Source of the DNA: Flavobacterium sp. 270
GTDB lineage: Bacteria; Bacteroidota; Bacteroidia; Flavobacteriales; Flavobacteriaceae
Assembly: GCF_004368785.1 (NCBI RefSeq)
Contig: NZ_SODM01000007.1
Span: 186,001-250,000, forward strand
DNA: 64,000 nt
Direction of reading: 5' to 3'
Under the pieces are notes generated by a model. The model had not been told where the DNA came from and searched no databases. It saw nothing but the letters and a program-made list of their open reading frames with translations. Within the stretch, counting starts at the first letter, position 1. Every line of letters begins with the position of its first letter. A program made the translations under genes and the position numbers. Below, piece after piece: positions 49,819 through 58,757 of this stretch.

Positions 49819-52113
49819 ATGCGCCCAAATCAGCTGTCCATTTTAAAGAATCGGTCAAAAGGATTTTTTCTTTCGAAATTTTCCACTTCCATTTGGAGCG
49901 TAAACGCATACGTTTTATTCTTTCTTGTACTGTTTTCTCAAAATTCCTTTTCACAGGAAAAAAAACGAGACAGCATTAAAAGACCAAAAATTGGTTTGGT
50001 TTTGAGTGGTGGCGGCGCGAAAGGTTTTGCACATATCGGAGTGCTAAAAGTGCTGGAAGAAGCCGGTGTAAAAATCGATTATATTGGCGGAACGAGTATG
50101 GGTTCTGTTATTGGCGGACTTTATGCTTCTGGCTACAATGCTTCTCAAATTGATTCTATTTTTAAAAAAACCAACTTCGACGAATTAATAAACGATTACA
50201 TTCCGCGATCTTCTAAAAATTTCTACGGCAAAAAAAATGACGAATTGTACGCCATTGTTTTACCGTTTAGTAATTTCAGAATTGGTATTCCAGAAGCACT
50301 TTCTAAAGGAATGTACAATTATAATTTATTGAGCAGTTTGACCAGAAACGTACGTCACGTTAGAGATTTTAACAAACTTCCAACCCCCTTTTTATGTATC
50401 GGAACGAATATCGAAACCGGCGAAGAAGTTTTGCTTAATAAAGGAAATTTAGTTCAGGCAATGATGGCGAGTGCGGCTTTTCCTTCCTTATTTACGCCAG
50501 TAGAAATAGACGGAAATTTATTGGTTGACGGTGGTGTTGTCAACAATTATCCGATAAAAGAAGTTCGTAATCTTGGCGCCGATATTATTATTGGAGTCGA
50601 TGTTCAGGATGATTTATTAAACCGAAAAGGTCTTAAAAATGCCACCAGAATATTAGTTCAGATTACCAATCTGCAGTCGATTGATAAAATGAAAAATAAA
50701 ATCAAAGACACTGATGTTTACATTAAACCAGACATTCGTGACTATGGTGTAATCTCTTTTGATAAAGGCGAAGAAATCATCAGAAAAGGTGAAGAAGCTG
50801 CTTTTGCAGTTTATGAAAAAATTAAAGGTTTGGTAAATGAAGACAACTTTTATAAAAAACCAAAACTACAAGTAGGAACTGATACACTAGAAATCAAAAA
50901 AATAAACAGTGACCGATTAGACAATTATACTAAAGAATACATTCGAGGAAAACTTCGTTTTAAACCCGGAAGTACTATAACATATGATGATCTAAAGGCG
51001 GGAATTAATAATTTAAATGCTACTCAAAACTTTAGCACAATTTCGTATTGCTTACAGCCAAACGGCAATCAGGACGATCTTGATTTGGTTTTAAGCGAAA
51101 ATCCAACTCAAACCTTTTTAAAATTGGGCTTGCACTACGACGGACTTTACAAAAGTGCCATTTTATTAAACCTGACCCATAAAAAAACTTTCTTAAAAAA
51201 TGATGTCACTTCCCTTGATATTATTTTGGGAGATAATTTTAGGTACGATCTTAATTATTATGTCGAAAACGGATTCAATATCAGCTTCGGATTTCGCTCA
51301 AGATTAAATCAGTTTAACAGAAATGTGGCAGATAATTTTAGCAGTCTGGCTACTCAAAATCCTTCTAAAAATTTAATTAATGTTGACTTTTTAGACTTAA
51401 CCAATCAGGCTTATTTTCAAACCATATTTGTACAAAAATTCCTGATGGGCGGTGGTTTAGAATATAAATATCTAAAAATAAATTCGCCAACACTTTCTAA
51501 TGAAGACAACCTTATTGAAAAAAGCAGTTATTTTAGTGTTTTCGGTTATTTAAAATATGACTCTTTTGATAATAAAAGTTTTCCTCATTCTGGATTGTAT
51601 TTTTCTACAGATGTACAAACGTATTTAGCATCATCTGATTATACCAACAATTTTAAACCTTTCTCTACAGCAAAAGCAGAAATTGCATTTGCCAATAAAT
51701 TATTTAGAAAAGCAACATTTAAAATTGGAGCAGATGCCGGATTTAATATTGGCAGTGACAGTGTTCCTTATTTTGATTATATTTTAGGAGGTTACGGTTA
51801 CAGCAAAATAAACAACTTCAATTATTTTTATGGATACGATTTCCTGAGCATTGCCGGAAACAGCTATATAAAGACAGATATAACGCTGGATTACGAGCTA
51901 TTCAAAAAAAATCACGTAAACATTTCTGCTAATTATGCCAACTTAGGCGATGACATTTTTACGACTGTCGATTGGATCTCCATGCCAAAATATTCGGGAT
52001 ATGCAGTAGGTTACGGATTAGAAACCATTATTGGCCCAATAGAAATCAAACATTCCTGGTCGCCGGAAATGTCAAAAAGTTTTACTTGGTTTAGTATCGG
52101 ATTTTTGTTTTAA
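49819..52113 (+). CDS. patatin-like phospholipase with C-terminal outer-membrane barrel
   Basis: 764 residues. Signal peptide near 29-46 after a longish N-terminus (a later start is possible). The patatin domain (about 55-330) shows the oxyanion loop GGGAKG at 64-69, nucleophile Ser93 in GTSMGS and the dyad Asp in VDGGVVNNYP near 233. A POTRA-like segment (about 355-430: YIRGKLRFKPGSTITYDDLKAGINNL, in part) and a 16-strand-type barrel (about 435-764, final residue Phe) follow. The architecture is that of PlpD-like type Vd autotransporters or BamA/patatin fusions: a lipase carried to the surface by its own barrel (inference). Confidence 0.88.
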   Translation: MRPNQLSILKNRSKGFFLSKFSTSIWSVNAYVLFFLVLFSQNSFSQEKKRDSIKRPKIGLVLSGGGAKGFAHIGVLKVLEEAGVKIDYIGGTSMGSVIGGLYASGYNASQIDSIFKKTNFDELINDYIPRSSKNFYGKKNDELYAIVLPFSNFRIGIPEALSKGMYNYNLLSSLTRNVRHVRDFNKLPTPFLCIGTNIETGEEVLLNKGNLVQAMMASAAFPSLFTPVEIDGNLLVDGGVVNNYPIKEVRNLGADIIIGVDVQDDLLNRKGLKNATRILVQITNLQSIDKMKNKIKDTDVYIKPDIRDYGVISFDKGEEIIRKGEEAAFAVYEKIKGLVNEDNFYKKPKLQVGTDTLEIKKINSDRLDNYTKEYIRGKLRFKPGSTITYDDLKAGINNLNATQNFSTISYCLQPNGNQDDLDLVLSENPTQTFLKLGLHYDGLYKSAILLNLTHKKTFLKNDVTSLDIILGDNFRYDLNYYVENGFNISFGFRSRLNQFNRNVADNFSSLATQNPSKNLINVDFLDLTNQAYFQTIFVQKFLMGGGLEYKYLKINSPTLSNEDNLIEKSSYFSVFGYLKYDSFDNKSFPHSGLYFSTDVQTYLASSDYTNNFKPFSTAKAEIAFANKLFRKATFKIGADAGFNIGSDSVPYFDYILGGYGYSKINNFNYFYGYDFLSIAGNSYIKTDITLDYELFKKNHVNISANYANLGDDIFTTVDWISMPKYSGYAVGYGLETIIGPIEIKHSWSPEMSKSFTWFSIGFLF

Positions 52114-52224
52114 TTTGTAATTTAAATCAATAAAAATTACGACATTTGTTATAATGAAAACAAAATGGACAGGTTTATTGGAGTATCTTCAATTTCTCAT
52201 TAAGAGAAACCCGGAGTAATGCTA

Positions 52225-52322
52225 TCGAATTGAATAATTAGCCAACTTAGAAAATGAGCTAATTATCTGTTCACAATTTACATTTTCTAATTATCTAATT
52301 TATTAATTATCTAATTGAAAAG
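52225..52322. repeat. AATTATCTAATT-type spacer upstream of hmgA
   Basis: Repeated TAATTATCTAATT and TTAGCCAACTTAGAAAATGAGC segments. The same A+T word appears in the spacers at 53483-53645 and 54006-54104, so all three junctions of the hmgA-hppD cluster carry it. Confidence 0.55.
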
Positions 52323-52324
52323 CC

Positions 52325-53482
52325 ATGCCATTATATCATAAACTTGGAGATTTTCCTCAAAAAAGACACACACAGTTCGAGAAACCAAACGGTGGTTTTT
52401 ACTATGAACAATTATTTGGAACTGAAGGTTTTCACGGACATTCGTCATTATCTTATCATGTTCACAGACCAACTCAGGTTAAAGAAATTTTAAATTCGTA
52501 TTCGGTTGAACCCAAAATTGCAATCGGAAAAAATATAAAATCATTATTATTTAAAGGTTTTGAATTGAAACCGGAAAATGATTTTCTGAACAGCCGAAAA
52601 GCAATGCTTGTTAATAAAGACTGTATTATTGGTTTGGCCGCGCCGAAAGAATCTCTTCGAAATTATTTCTACAAAAATGCCGATGCAGACGAAATGCTTT
52701 TCATTCACAGAGGAAAAGGAAAACTTCGTACGATGCTCGGAAATATTCCTTTTGAATATGGAGATTATCTAATAATTCCACGCGGCATTATTTATCAAAT
52801 TGATTTTGAAACCGAAGACAACCGACTTTTTTATGTTGAGTCTTACTCTCCTTTTTACACTCCAAAACGTTATAAAAACCAATCGGGCCAGCATTTAGAA
52901 CATTCGCCATTTTGCGAACGCGATTTTATTTTGCCAAACGAATTGGAAACGCACGATGAAAAAGGTGATTTTTTAATTAAAATAAAAAAAGAAGGAATGA
53001 TTCATGAAGTTGTTTATGCTACACATCCGTTTGATGTTGTAGGCTGGGACGGCTACAATTTTCCTTATGGATTTTCAATTCATAACTTCGAACCTATAAC
53101 CGGACGTGTTCACCAGCCGCCACCGGTACACCAAACTTTTGAAACGGCAACTTTTGTCGTTTGTTCATTCTGTCCGAGACTTTACGATTATCATCCAAAA
53201 GCAATTCCGGCGCCATACAATCACAGCAATATAGATTCAGACGAAGTTCTCTATTATGTTGATGGAGATTTTATGAGCAGAAATAATATTGAGCAGGGTC
53301 ATATCACTTTACATCCAAAAGGAATTCCACACGGACCAGCACCAGGCGCAATGGAACGCAGCATTGGTCATAAAGAAACTCAGGAATTAGCCGTTATGGT
53401 TGATACTTTCAGACCACTTATGGTAACTGAAGAAGCGATGGGTCTTGATGATGGACAATACTACAAATCCTGGTGTGAATAA
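52325..53482 (+). CDS. hmgA: homogentisate 1,2-dioxygenase
   Basis: 385 residues (shorter than the mammalian enzyme, as usual for Bacteroidota). A cupin-like core with HRGKGKLRTMLGNIPFEYGDYLIIPRGIIYQ, in part, near 117-147. The iron-binding C-terminal part has SFCPRLYDYHPKAIPAPYNHSNIDSDEVLYYVDG with His and Glu ligands near 280-318, and HPKGIPHGPAPG near 330-341. It opens the ring of homogentisate to maleylacetoacetate in tyrosine/phenylalanine catabolism. Works with the HppD encoded downstream. Confidence 0.94.
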   Translation: MPLYHKLGDFPQKRHTQFEKPNGGFYYEQLFGTEGFHGHSSLSYHVHRPTQVKEILNSYSVEPKIAIGKNIKSLLFKGFELKPENDFLNSRKAMLVNKDCIIGLAAPKESLRNYFYKNADADEMLFIHRGKGKLRTMLGNIPFEYGDYLIIPRGIIYQIDFETEDNRLFYVESYSPFYTPKRYKNQSGQHLEHSPFCERDFILPNELETHDEKGDFLIKIKKEGMIHEVVYATHPFDVVGWDGYNFPYGFSIHNFEPITGRVHQPPPVHQTFETATFVVCSFCPRLYDYHPKAIPAPYNHSNIDSDEVLYYVDGDFMSRNNIEQGHITLHPKGIPHGPAPGAMERSIGHKETQELAVMVDTFRPLMVTEEAMGLDDGQYYKSWCE

Positions 53483-53645
53483 TTAGATAATGTGCCAATT
53501 TGATAATTAGATAATTGGAAAATGAGGAAATGTGACAATTTAATAATTAGAAATTTAAAATAATTATTTTGTAGTTTTTAGATTACAATTTATAATTTTG
53601 AATAATTATCTAATTAACATATTTTCAATTTATCTAATTATCAAA
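53483..53645. repeat. A+T repetitive spacer hmgA to S23-like gene
   Basis: Series of ATTAGATAATT, GATAATTGG and AATAATTATCTAATTAAC words in both orientations. No coding potential; could harbour recombination points for insertion of the four-helix-bundle gene. Confidence 0.55.
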
Positions 53646-54005
53646 ATGACTTTTAACGAAAAATATTCAAACAACGCTCTTTTAATTAAAACATTCAATT
53701 TTGCTTTAAACATTATTGATTACACAGAAGAATTACAAGAACAAAAGAAATTTGTAATTGCAAATCAGTTGCTAAAAAGCGGAACATCAATTGGGGCAAA
53801 CTCTAAAGAATCACAAAACGCAGAAAGTAAGGCAGATTTTATTCATAAATTAAAAATTGCTATCAAGGAAGCAGACGAGGCTGAATATTGGTTGTTCTTA
53901 TGTGATGCTCACAAAAGCTATCCAGATTGTAAAAATTTATTGAATGATCTCTCAGAAATATTAAAAATTTTAAATAAAATAATATCAACATCTAAAAGAA
54001 ATTAG
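53646..54005 (+). CDS. four-helix-bundle protein (S23/23S rRNA intervening-sequence family)
   Basis: 119 residues from ATG 53646; the longer frame reads through the A+T repeat and is unlikely. Pattern of the TIGR02436 family: FNFALNIIDYTEEL, QLLKSGTSIGANSKESQNAESKADFIHKLKIA, in part (the SGTSIGAN core near 48-55), KEADEAEYWLFLC and a final helix. Members were first found inside 23S rRNA intervening sequences, and related Avd proteins serve diversity-generating retroelements; the free-standing type is common in Bacteroidota, with unknown function. Here it interrupts the hmgA-hppD pair and is flanked by similar A+T repeats on both sides. Confidence 0.85.
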   Translation: MTFNEKYSNNALLIKTFNFALNIIDYTEELQEQKKFVIANQLLKSGTSIGANSKESQNAESKADFIHKLKIAIKEADEAEYWLFLCDAHKSYPDCKNLLNDLSEILKILNKIISTSKRN

Positions 54006-54104
54006 ATAATTAGTCAATGTGTCAATTAGAAAATTATTTTTGAATTATCACATTTTCTCATTTCCAGAAATTATCTAATTTTCTAATTGACAAATTATCT
54101 AATT
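54006..54104. repeat. A+T repetitive spacer S23-like gene to hppD
   Basis: TTAGATAATTAG, CAATTAGAAAATT and three ATTATCTAATT/AATTATCTAATT words up to the hppD start. It parallels the repeat before the S23-like gene, so the gene is bracketed by the same sequence type. Confidence 0.55.
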
Positions 54105-55262
54105 ATGAAACAAGTTAAATCAGTAGAATACGGATTAGAGAAAATATTTGAAGGAGCACAAGATTTCCTTCCATTATTAGGAACAGATTATGTAGAATTT
54201 TATGTAGGCAATGCCAAACAATCTGCACATTATTATAAAACCGCTTTCGGATATCAATCATTGGCTTACGCCGGACTTGAAACTGGAGTAAAAGACAAAG
54301 CATCTTATGTTTTAAAACAAGACAAAATCAGAATTGTTTTAACAACGCCTTTAAATGCAGATTCTCCAATAAACGATCATCTTAAAAAACATGGTGATGG
54401 CGTAAAAGTGGCTGCACTTTGGGTTGAAGATGCGAGAAGTGCTTACAAAGAAACCATGAAACGCGGCGCTCGTTCTTTTATGGAACCAACTGTTGAAAGC
54501 GATGAATTTGGAGAAGTGGTTCGTTCTGGAATTTACACTTACGGAGAAACAGTTCACGTTTTTGTAGAAAGAAAAAATTACAATGGTGTTTTCCTGCCCG
54601 GTTATAAAGAATGGAAATCAGATTATAACCCGGCTCCAACCGGATTAAAATATATTGATCACATGGTTGGAAATGTGGGTTGGAACGAAATGAATACCTG
54701 GGTAAAATTCTACGAAGAAGTGATGGGATTTGTGAATTTCCTTTCTTTTGATGATAAACAAATCAATACCGAATATTCGGCTTTGATGAGTAAAGTTATG
54801 TCAAACGGAAACGGAAGAATTAAATTTCCGATTAATGAACCAGCTGAAGGAAAGAAAAAATCTCAAATTGAAGAATATTTAGATTTTTACGGCGGTCCCG
54901 GAATTCAACATATTGCAATTGCAACAGACGATATTGTAAAAACAGTTTCTGACTTAAAAGCCCGCGGTGTTGAATTTTTATCGCCTCCGCCTCATACTTA
55001 TTATCAGGCAATTCCTGAAAGATTGGGAGTTCACATGGATATGATGAAAGAAGATTTGAACGAAATTGAAAAATTAGCCATCATGGTCGATGCCGATGAA
55101 GATGGTTATCTTTTACAAATTTTTACAAAGCCAGTTCAGGACAGACCTACACTTTTCTTCGAAATTATTCAAAGAATGGGTGCAAAAGGATTTGGTGCAG
55201 GGAACTTTAAAGCCCTTTTTGAGTCTATCGAAAGAGAGCAAGAATTGCGAGGTACACTATAA
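54105..55262 (+). CDS. hppD: 4-hydroxyphenylpyruvate dioxygenase
   Basis: 385 residues from ATG 54105 (six extra codons upstream come from repeat sequence). Two vicinal-oxygen-chelate domains. Iron ligands: His in YIDHMVGNVGW near 181-191, His in GPGIQHIAIATDDI near 262-275 and Glu in QDRPTLFFEIIQR near 338-355. It converts 4-hydroxyphenylpyruvate to homogentisate, the substrate of hmgA. The cluster thus covers the two central steps of tyrosine breakdown. Confidence 0.95.
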   Translation: MKQVKSVEYGLEKIFEGAQDFLPLLGTDYVEFYVGNAKQSAHYYKTAFGYQSLAYAGLETGVKDKASYVLKQDKIRIVLTTPLNADSPINDHLKKHGDGVKVAALWVEDARSAYKETMKRGARSFMEPTVESDEFGEVVRSGIYTYGETVHVFVERKNYNGVFLPGYKEWKSDYNPAPTGLKYIDHMVGNVGWNEMNTWVKFYEEVMGFVNFLSFDDKQINTEYSALMSKVMSNGNGRIKFPINEPAEGKKKSQIEEYLDFYGGPGIQHIAIATDDIVKTVSDLKARGVEFLSPPPHTYYQAIPERLGVHMDMMKEDLNEIEKLAIMVDADEDGYLLQIFTKPVQDRPTLFFEIIQRMGAKGFGAGNFKALFESIEREQELRGTL

Positions 55263-55371
55263 AAGCATAAAATTTACTCGTAAAACAGTAGAATTCTCTA
55301 AAAAACGATGCTTTTTATGCAAATGTTATGTTAAACTTGTCTTTTGCTATTTATTTTTTGAACTTTCTATC

Positions 55372-55379
55372 TATCTTTG
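55372..55379 (+). promoter_or_regulatory. -7 element in the hppD-DUF3108 spacer
   Basis: TATCTTTG with TTTG (55343-55346) 25 bases upstream, longer than usual spacing. Transcription from here would begin near 55383 and meet the terminator at 55463-55494 before any gene, marking a candidate small RNA. Confidence 0.5.
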
Positions 55380-55382
55380 CAC

Positions 55383-55494
55383 TCGCAAATCAGGAAGGGG
55401 TGGTTTCCTTCCGAATTGATATAAATTTCATAATTTATAGTTTTTTGGTTAGTTAATAGCATAAAAACTCAGTCATTCTTGACTGAGTTTTTTT
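55383..55494 (+). ncRNA. candidate small RNA of about 110 nt
   Basis: No ORF of note fits between the -7 element and the strong terminator. The predicted RNA has a 5' hairpin (GGAAGG-GGTGGTTT-CCTTCC), an A+T middle and the terminator hairpin AAACTCAGTCA-TTCT-TGACTGAGTTT. It matches no RNA family I can name (not tmRNA, SRP RNA or RNase P). It could instead be the leader of the DUF3108 gene under attenuation control, since that gene starts 66 bases after the terminator. Confidence 0.45.
55463..55494 (+). terminator. strong intrinsic terminator
   Basis: 13-bp arms AAAAACTCAGTCA/TGACTGAGTTTTT around four bases and a T-run. It is 200 bases beyond the hppD stop and so may end hppD readthrough, the candidate sRNA, or both. 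Confidence 0.85.
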
Positions 55495-55560
55495 GTTTTA
55501 GTACATTTGGAATAGAATTTGCATTTCTTTATCTTTATAATAGAATGTAAAAAATGTACT

Positions 55561-56331
55561 ATGAAAAAATTAGTCCTCACTATATTAATCCTCACAACTT
55601 TTAGCTTTGATTCCTTTAAAGAAGATGCCTTTGATGTGGGCGAATACTTTAAATTTCGCATACATTACGGAATTATAAATGCCGGTTATGCCACACTAGA
55701 AGTAAAAGACGCTACTATAAATAATAAGAAAGTTTTTCATGCAGTTGGAAAAGGCTACACAACCGGCATGTCAAAATTCTTCTTCAAAGTCGAAGATTTA
55801 TACGAAAGTTACTTTGACAAAGAAAACGGAAATCCATATCGTTATATTCGAAAAATTGACGAAGGCGGTTACACCAAAAATCAAGAAGGTATTTTTAATC
55901 CTTCCGAAAATAGAATTTTGGTAAAAGACTACAAGAGAAAATCAGAAAAAACACTTGTTACTTCTGATAATGTGCAAGATATTGTTTCTTCTTTTTATTA
56001 TTTGAGAAATCACCCCAATATTGACAAACTTAAATCGGGCGAATCAATCGTAATCGATATGTTTTTTGATGATGAAATCACAAAATTTAAGTTAAAATAT
56101 GTAGGCCTTCAAGATATTACAACTAAATTTGGAACCGTTACTACGATGGTTTTTAAACCTTCGGTACAAAAAGGAAGGGTATTTAAAGAAGAAGAAAGTT
56201 TAACACTCTGGATTACAGACGACGACAATAAAGTTCCCATTAGAATAAAAGCAGATCTTGCCGTAGGATCTATTAAGGCAGATCTTGACGAATATAAAGG
56301 ATTAAAAAATCCATTTAAAGCAAAAAAATAA
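55561..56331 (+). CDS. DUF3108 domain-containing exported protein
   Basis: 256 residues from ATG 55561 (upstream 14 codons read through non-coding sequence). N-terminal signal-like helix (MKKLVLTILILTTFSF), then FDVGEYFKFRIHYGIINAGYATLEV, in part, the start of DUF3108, with YRYIRKIDEGGYTKNQ and VFKPSVQKGRVFKEEESLTLWITDDDNKVPIRI further on. A periplasmic beta-rich protein of unknown role. The stop overlaps the kynA ATG by one base, implying coupling with tryptophan dioxygenase and the M23 gene downstream. Confidence 0.87.
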   Translation: MKKLVLTILILTTFSFDSFKEDAFDVGEYFKFRIHYGIINAGYATLEVKDATINNKKVFHAVGKGYTTGMSKFFFKVEDLYESYFDKENGNPYRYIRKIDEGGYTKNQEGIFNPSENRILVKDYKRKSEKTLVTSDNVQDIVSSFYYLRNHPNIDKLKSGESIVIDMFFDDEITKFKLKYVGLQDITTKFGTVTTMVFKPSVQKGRVFKEEESLTLWITDDDNKVPIRIKADLAVGSIKADLDEYKGLKNPFKAKK

Positions 56332-57272
56332 TGAACCTCACAGATCATTCTGAATCAATTTTAAAAGAAATTGATCTTAAATTTCAAGCCATAAACCAAA
56401 AAACTGATGTGCAATTAGAAGGTTTACTTTGGTCTAAGCCTATTACATATTGGGATTACATTCAAACTGATGCATTATTAAATTTACAAATTCAACGTAC
56501 TACACTTCCTGACGAAATGGTATTTATAATGTATCATCAGGTAAATGAATTGATTTTTAAAATGATTCTTTGGGAAGTTGAACAAATTGGTGCTGCAGAA
56601 AATATTCAGGTTGATTTTTTCAGCGAAAGATTATTGAGAATTACACGTTATTTTGATATGCTTACGAATTCGTTCAGCATTATGGAGAACGGAATGGACA
56701 TTGATCAATACATGAAATTCAGAAACACACTGACTCCTGCAAGTGGTTTTCAGAGTGCACAATACAGAATGATCGAATTTGCTTCGACAGATGTTATCAA
56801 TTTAACCGATCATAGATACAAAGCCAGCTTTGACGAAAATACAGATTTAGAAACAAGTTTTGAGCATTTGTATTGGCAGGCAGCAGGAAAAGATTATCAT
56901 ACAGGAGAAAAATCATACTTACTTCAGGAATTCGAAACAAAATATAAAGACCAATTTTTACGTCAGATTTCGAAATTCAAAACAAAAAATATCTGGCAAA
57001 AATTTACACAGCTTCCAGAAAACGATCAATCCAACCCAGAATTAATTACTGCAATGCGTCATTATGACTATACAGTAAACATTACGTGGGTGATGCAGCA
57101 CTTAAATACGGCAAGAAAATATATTTTAGAAAGCGGAAAAGGCAACGGCGAAGCCACTGGCGGCAGTGACTGGCAAAAATATATGCATCCAAAATACCAA
57201 AGACGCATCTTTTTTCCTAAATTGTGGACCGAAGAAGAATTGTCCAATTGGGGAAACGAAGCTACAGTTTAA
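56331..57272 (+). CDS. kynA: tryptophan 2,3-dioxygenase
   Basis: 313 residues. Haem dioxygenase with YHQVNELIFKMILWEVEQ near 64-81 (the proximal segment of TDO), RLLRITRYFDMLTNSFSIMENGMD near 97-120, FRNTLTPASGFQSAQYRMIEF near 126-146 (substrate-binding) and a C-terminal MQHLNTARKYI and GSDWQKYMHPKYQRR. It oxidises L-tryptophan to N-formylkynurenine, the first step of the kynurenine pathway. No kynureninase or kynurenine monooxygenase gene is in the window. The enzyme is somewhat longer than E. coli-type annotated versions but typical of Bacteroidota. Confidence 0.9.
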   Translation: MNLTDHSESILKEIDLKFQAINQKTDVQLEGLLWSKPITYWDYIQTDALLNLQIQRTTLPDEMVFIMYHQVNELIFKMILWEVEQIGAAENIQVDFFSERLLRITRYFDMLTNSFSIMENGMDIDQYMKFRNTLTPASGFQSAQYRMIEFASTDVINLTDHRYKASFDENTDLETSFEHLYWQAAGKDYHTGEKSYLLQEFETKYKDQFLRQISKFKTKNIWQKFTQLPENDQSNPELITAMRHYDYTVNITWVMQHLNTARKYILESGKGNGEATGGSDWQKYMHPKYQRRIFFPKLWTEEELSNWGNEATV

Positions 57273-57297
57273 TTTCCCAGCAAAAAATTTTAAGAGT

Positions 57298-58518
57298 TTG
57301 AAAAAAGCATTCGTAATTATTATTGTATTGTTTTCAATATTTTCATGTAAAAAAGCAGAAGAAAAAGTCGAAATCAAAATCACTAAACCAAAGGCTAAGA
57401 AAGTAGAATTTGGATTTAATTACGCTGATTTTAATGTTATACATGATACAATACAAAAAGGAGATTCTTTTGGATCCATCTTTCAAAGTCAAAATACCGG
57501 AGACAAAAAAGTGTACGATATTGTGGAGCAGGTAAAAGATTCTTTTGATGTAAGAACCATTCGCTATAACAAACCTTATACTTTACTTCGATCAAAAAAC
57601 AAAACAAACAAACTTCAGGTTTTTATTTATCAGCCCGATGCGCTGACTTATTATGTTGTCGATTTTAGAGACAGCATTGCTAAAGCGTATAAAAAAATAA
57701 AACCAGTTACTTTAAAAAGAAAAATAATTGGCGGCGTTTTAAAAAGTTCTCTTTCTGAAACTTTAGGAAACGAAAGTGTAGAAACGGCGCTTGCCAGCAG
57801 AATTACCAAAGTTTTCTCTTGGTCTATTGACTTCTTTAAACTTAAAAAAGGAGATCGTTACGGATTAATTTTCACAGAGCGTTTCATCAACAACAAAACA
57901 TACGACGGCGTAGAAGATCTTGAAGCTGCGTTTTTTGAATATAAAGGGAAAATTGTTTACGCTTTTCCTTTTGAAAAAGATACGCTTTCGGGAAAAATTG
58001 AATATTATGATGATGAAGGAAAAACGTTGAAAAACTTTTTCTTAAAAACGCCAATCAAATTCAGCCGAATCACTTCTCGATTTACAATGAATAGATTTCA
58101 TCCTGTGCAGCACACTTGGAAAGCACACAAAGGAACGGATTATGCCGCACCAACCGGAACTCCAATTTCAACAACTGCTTCGGGAGTTGTAGAAGCTACC
58201 GGATATACTGCTGGAAACGGAAATTTCGTTAAAGTAAAACACAACGGAACCTACTCTACTCAATATTTACACATGTCGAGAATTTTGGTTCGTCGCGGAC
58301 AACGTGTTACTCAAGGTCAAACTATTGGTTTGGTCGGAAGTACAGGTTTAGCTTCTGGACCTCACGTTTGCTATCGTTTCTGGAAAAATGGTGTTCAGGT
58401 AGATGCACTTCGATTGAATCTGCCAACCGGAGAATCTTTAACCGGAAATGACAGAACTCGTTTTATGAAACAAATCGAACCTTTGAAAAGAGAATTGGAT
58501 AGTATTGGGAATTTGTAA
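57298..58518 (+). CDS. M23-family peptidoglycan peptidase lipoprotein
   Basis: 406 residues from TTG 57298; the longer frame overlaps kynA, and the TTG gives a proper lipoprotein signal (MKKAFVIIIVLFSIFSCKK, Cys17). An N-terminal OapA/LysM-like region (about 40-270) is followed by a LytM domain with zinc ligands: HKGTDYAAPTGTPI near 277-290 (His and Asp) and YSTQYLHMSRI near 320-330 (His-x-His region reduced to LHMS as usual). GLASGPHVCYRFWKNG carries the last His near 352. It cleaves peptidoglycan cross-links at the cell envelope. The stop is followed by 47 further codons in frame. Confidence 0.88.
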   Translation: MKKAFVIIIVLFSIFSCKKAEEKVEIKITKPKAKKVEFGFNYADFNVIHDTIQKGDSFGSIFQSQNTGDKKVYDIVEQVKDSFDVRTIRYNKPYTLLRSKNKTNKLQVFIYQPDALTYYVVDFRDSIAKAYKKIKPVTLKRKIIGGVLKSSLSETLGNESVETALASRITKVFSWSIDFFKLKKGDRYGLIFTERFINNKTYDGVEDLEAAFFEYKGKIVYAFPFEKDTLSGKIEYYDDEGKTLKNFFLKTPIKFSRITSRFTMNRFHPVQHTWKAHKGTDYAAPTGTPISTTASGVVEATGYTAGNGNFVKVKHNGTYSTQYLHMSRILVRRGQRVTQGQTIGLVGSTGLASGPHVCYRFWKNGVQVDALRLNLPTGESLTGNDRTRFMKQIEPLKRELDSIGNL

Positions 58519-58683
58519 TTCTATTTCAAAAAAAATCTGCCGTTTTCTTTAAAAAGAACATTTAGAAAAACATCTAAAAATCATCTTGAATATTTCGAAA
58601 TTTCAGATATCGATATCAATGAAAAATTAATAGCTTCTTGGAAAAAAATAAAAATCGAATAACTTCATCATTCTGAGAATTCA

Positions 58684-58697
58684 CGAAAACGTTTCCG
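58684..58697. promoter_or_regulatory. GAAAACGTTTCC near-palindrome upstream of pgi
   Basis: CGAAAACGTTTCCG is one mismatch from a perfect 14-base palindrome and resembles the GAAAACGTTTTC in the gdhA leader. Possible LacI-type operator, 53 bases ahead of the pgi -7 element. Confidence 0.35.
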
Positions 58698-58749
58698 TCA
58701 CTTTTTGTTATATAATTGTGAACTGAAGGGCTATTAAAAGTAATTTCAG

Positions 58750-58757
58750 TATTTTTG
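58750..58757 (+). promoter_or_regulatory. -7 element of pgi
   Basis: TATTTTTG fits TAnnTTTG, 34 bases before the pgi ATG. Confidence 0.5.

Noticed and set aside
52154..52219. 21-codon ATG frame between the patatin gene and hmgA
   Set aside because: Too short, no matching -7 element, and the spacer is repeat-like.
55090..55419. Plus-strand frame overlapping the end of hppD and running into the candidate sRNA promoter
   Set aside because: Most of it is an out-of-frame shadow of hppD and it covers the -7 element at 55372.
57126..57383. Minus-strand frame across the kynA/M23 junction
   Set aside because: Shadow of two real plus-strand genes.
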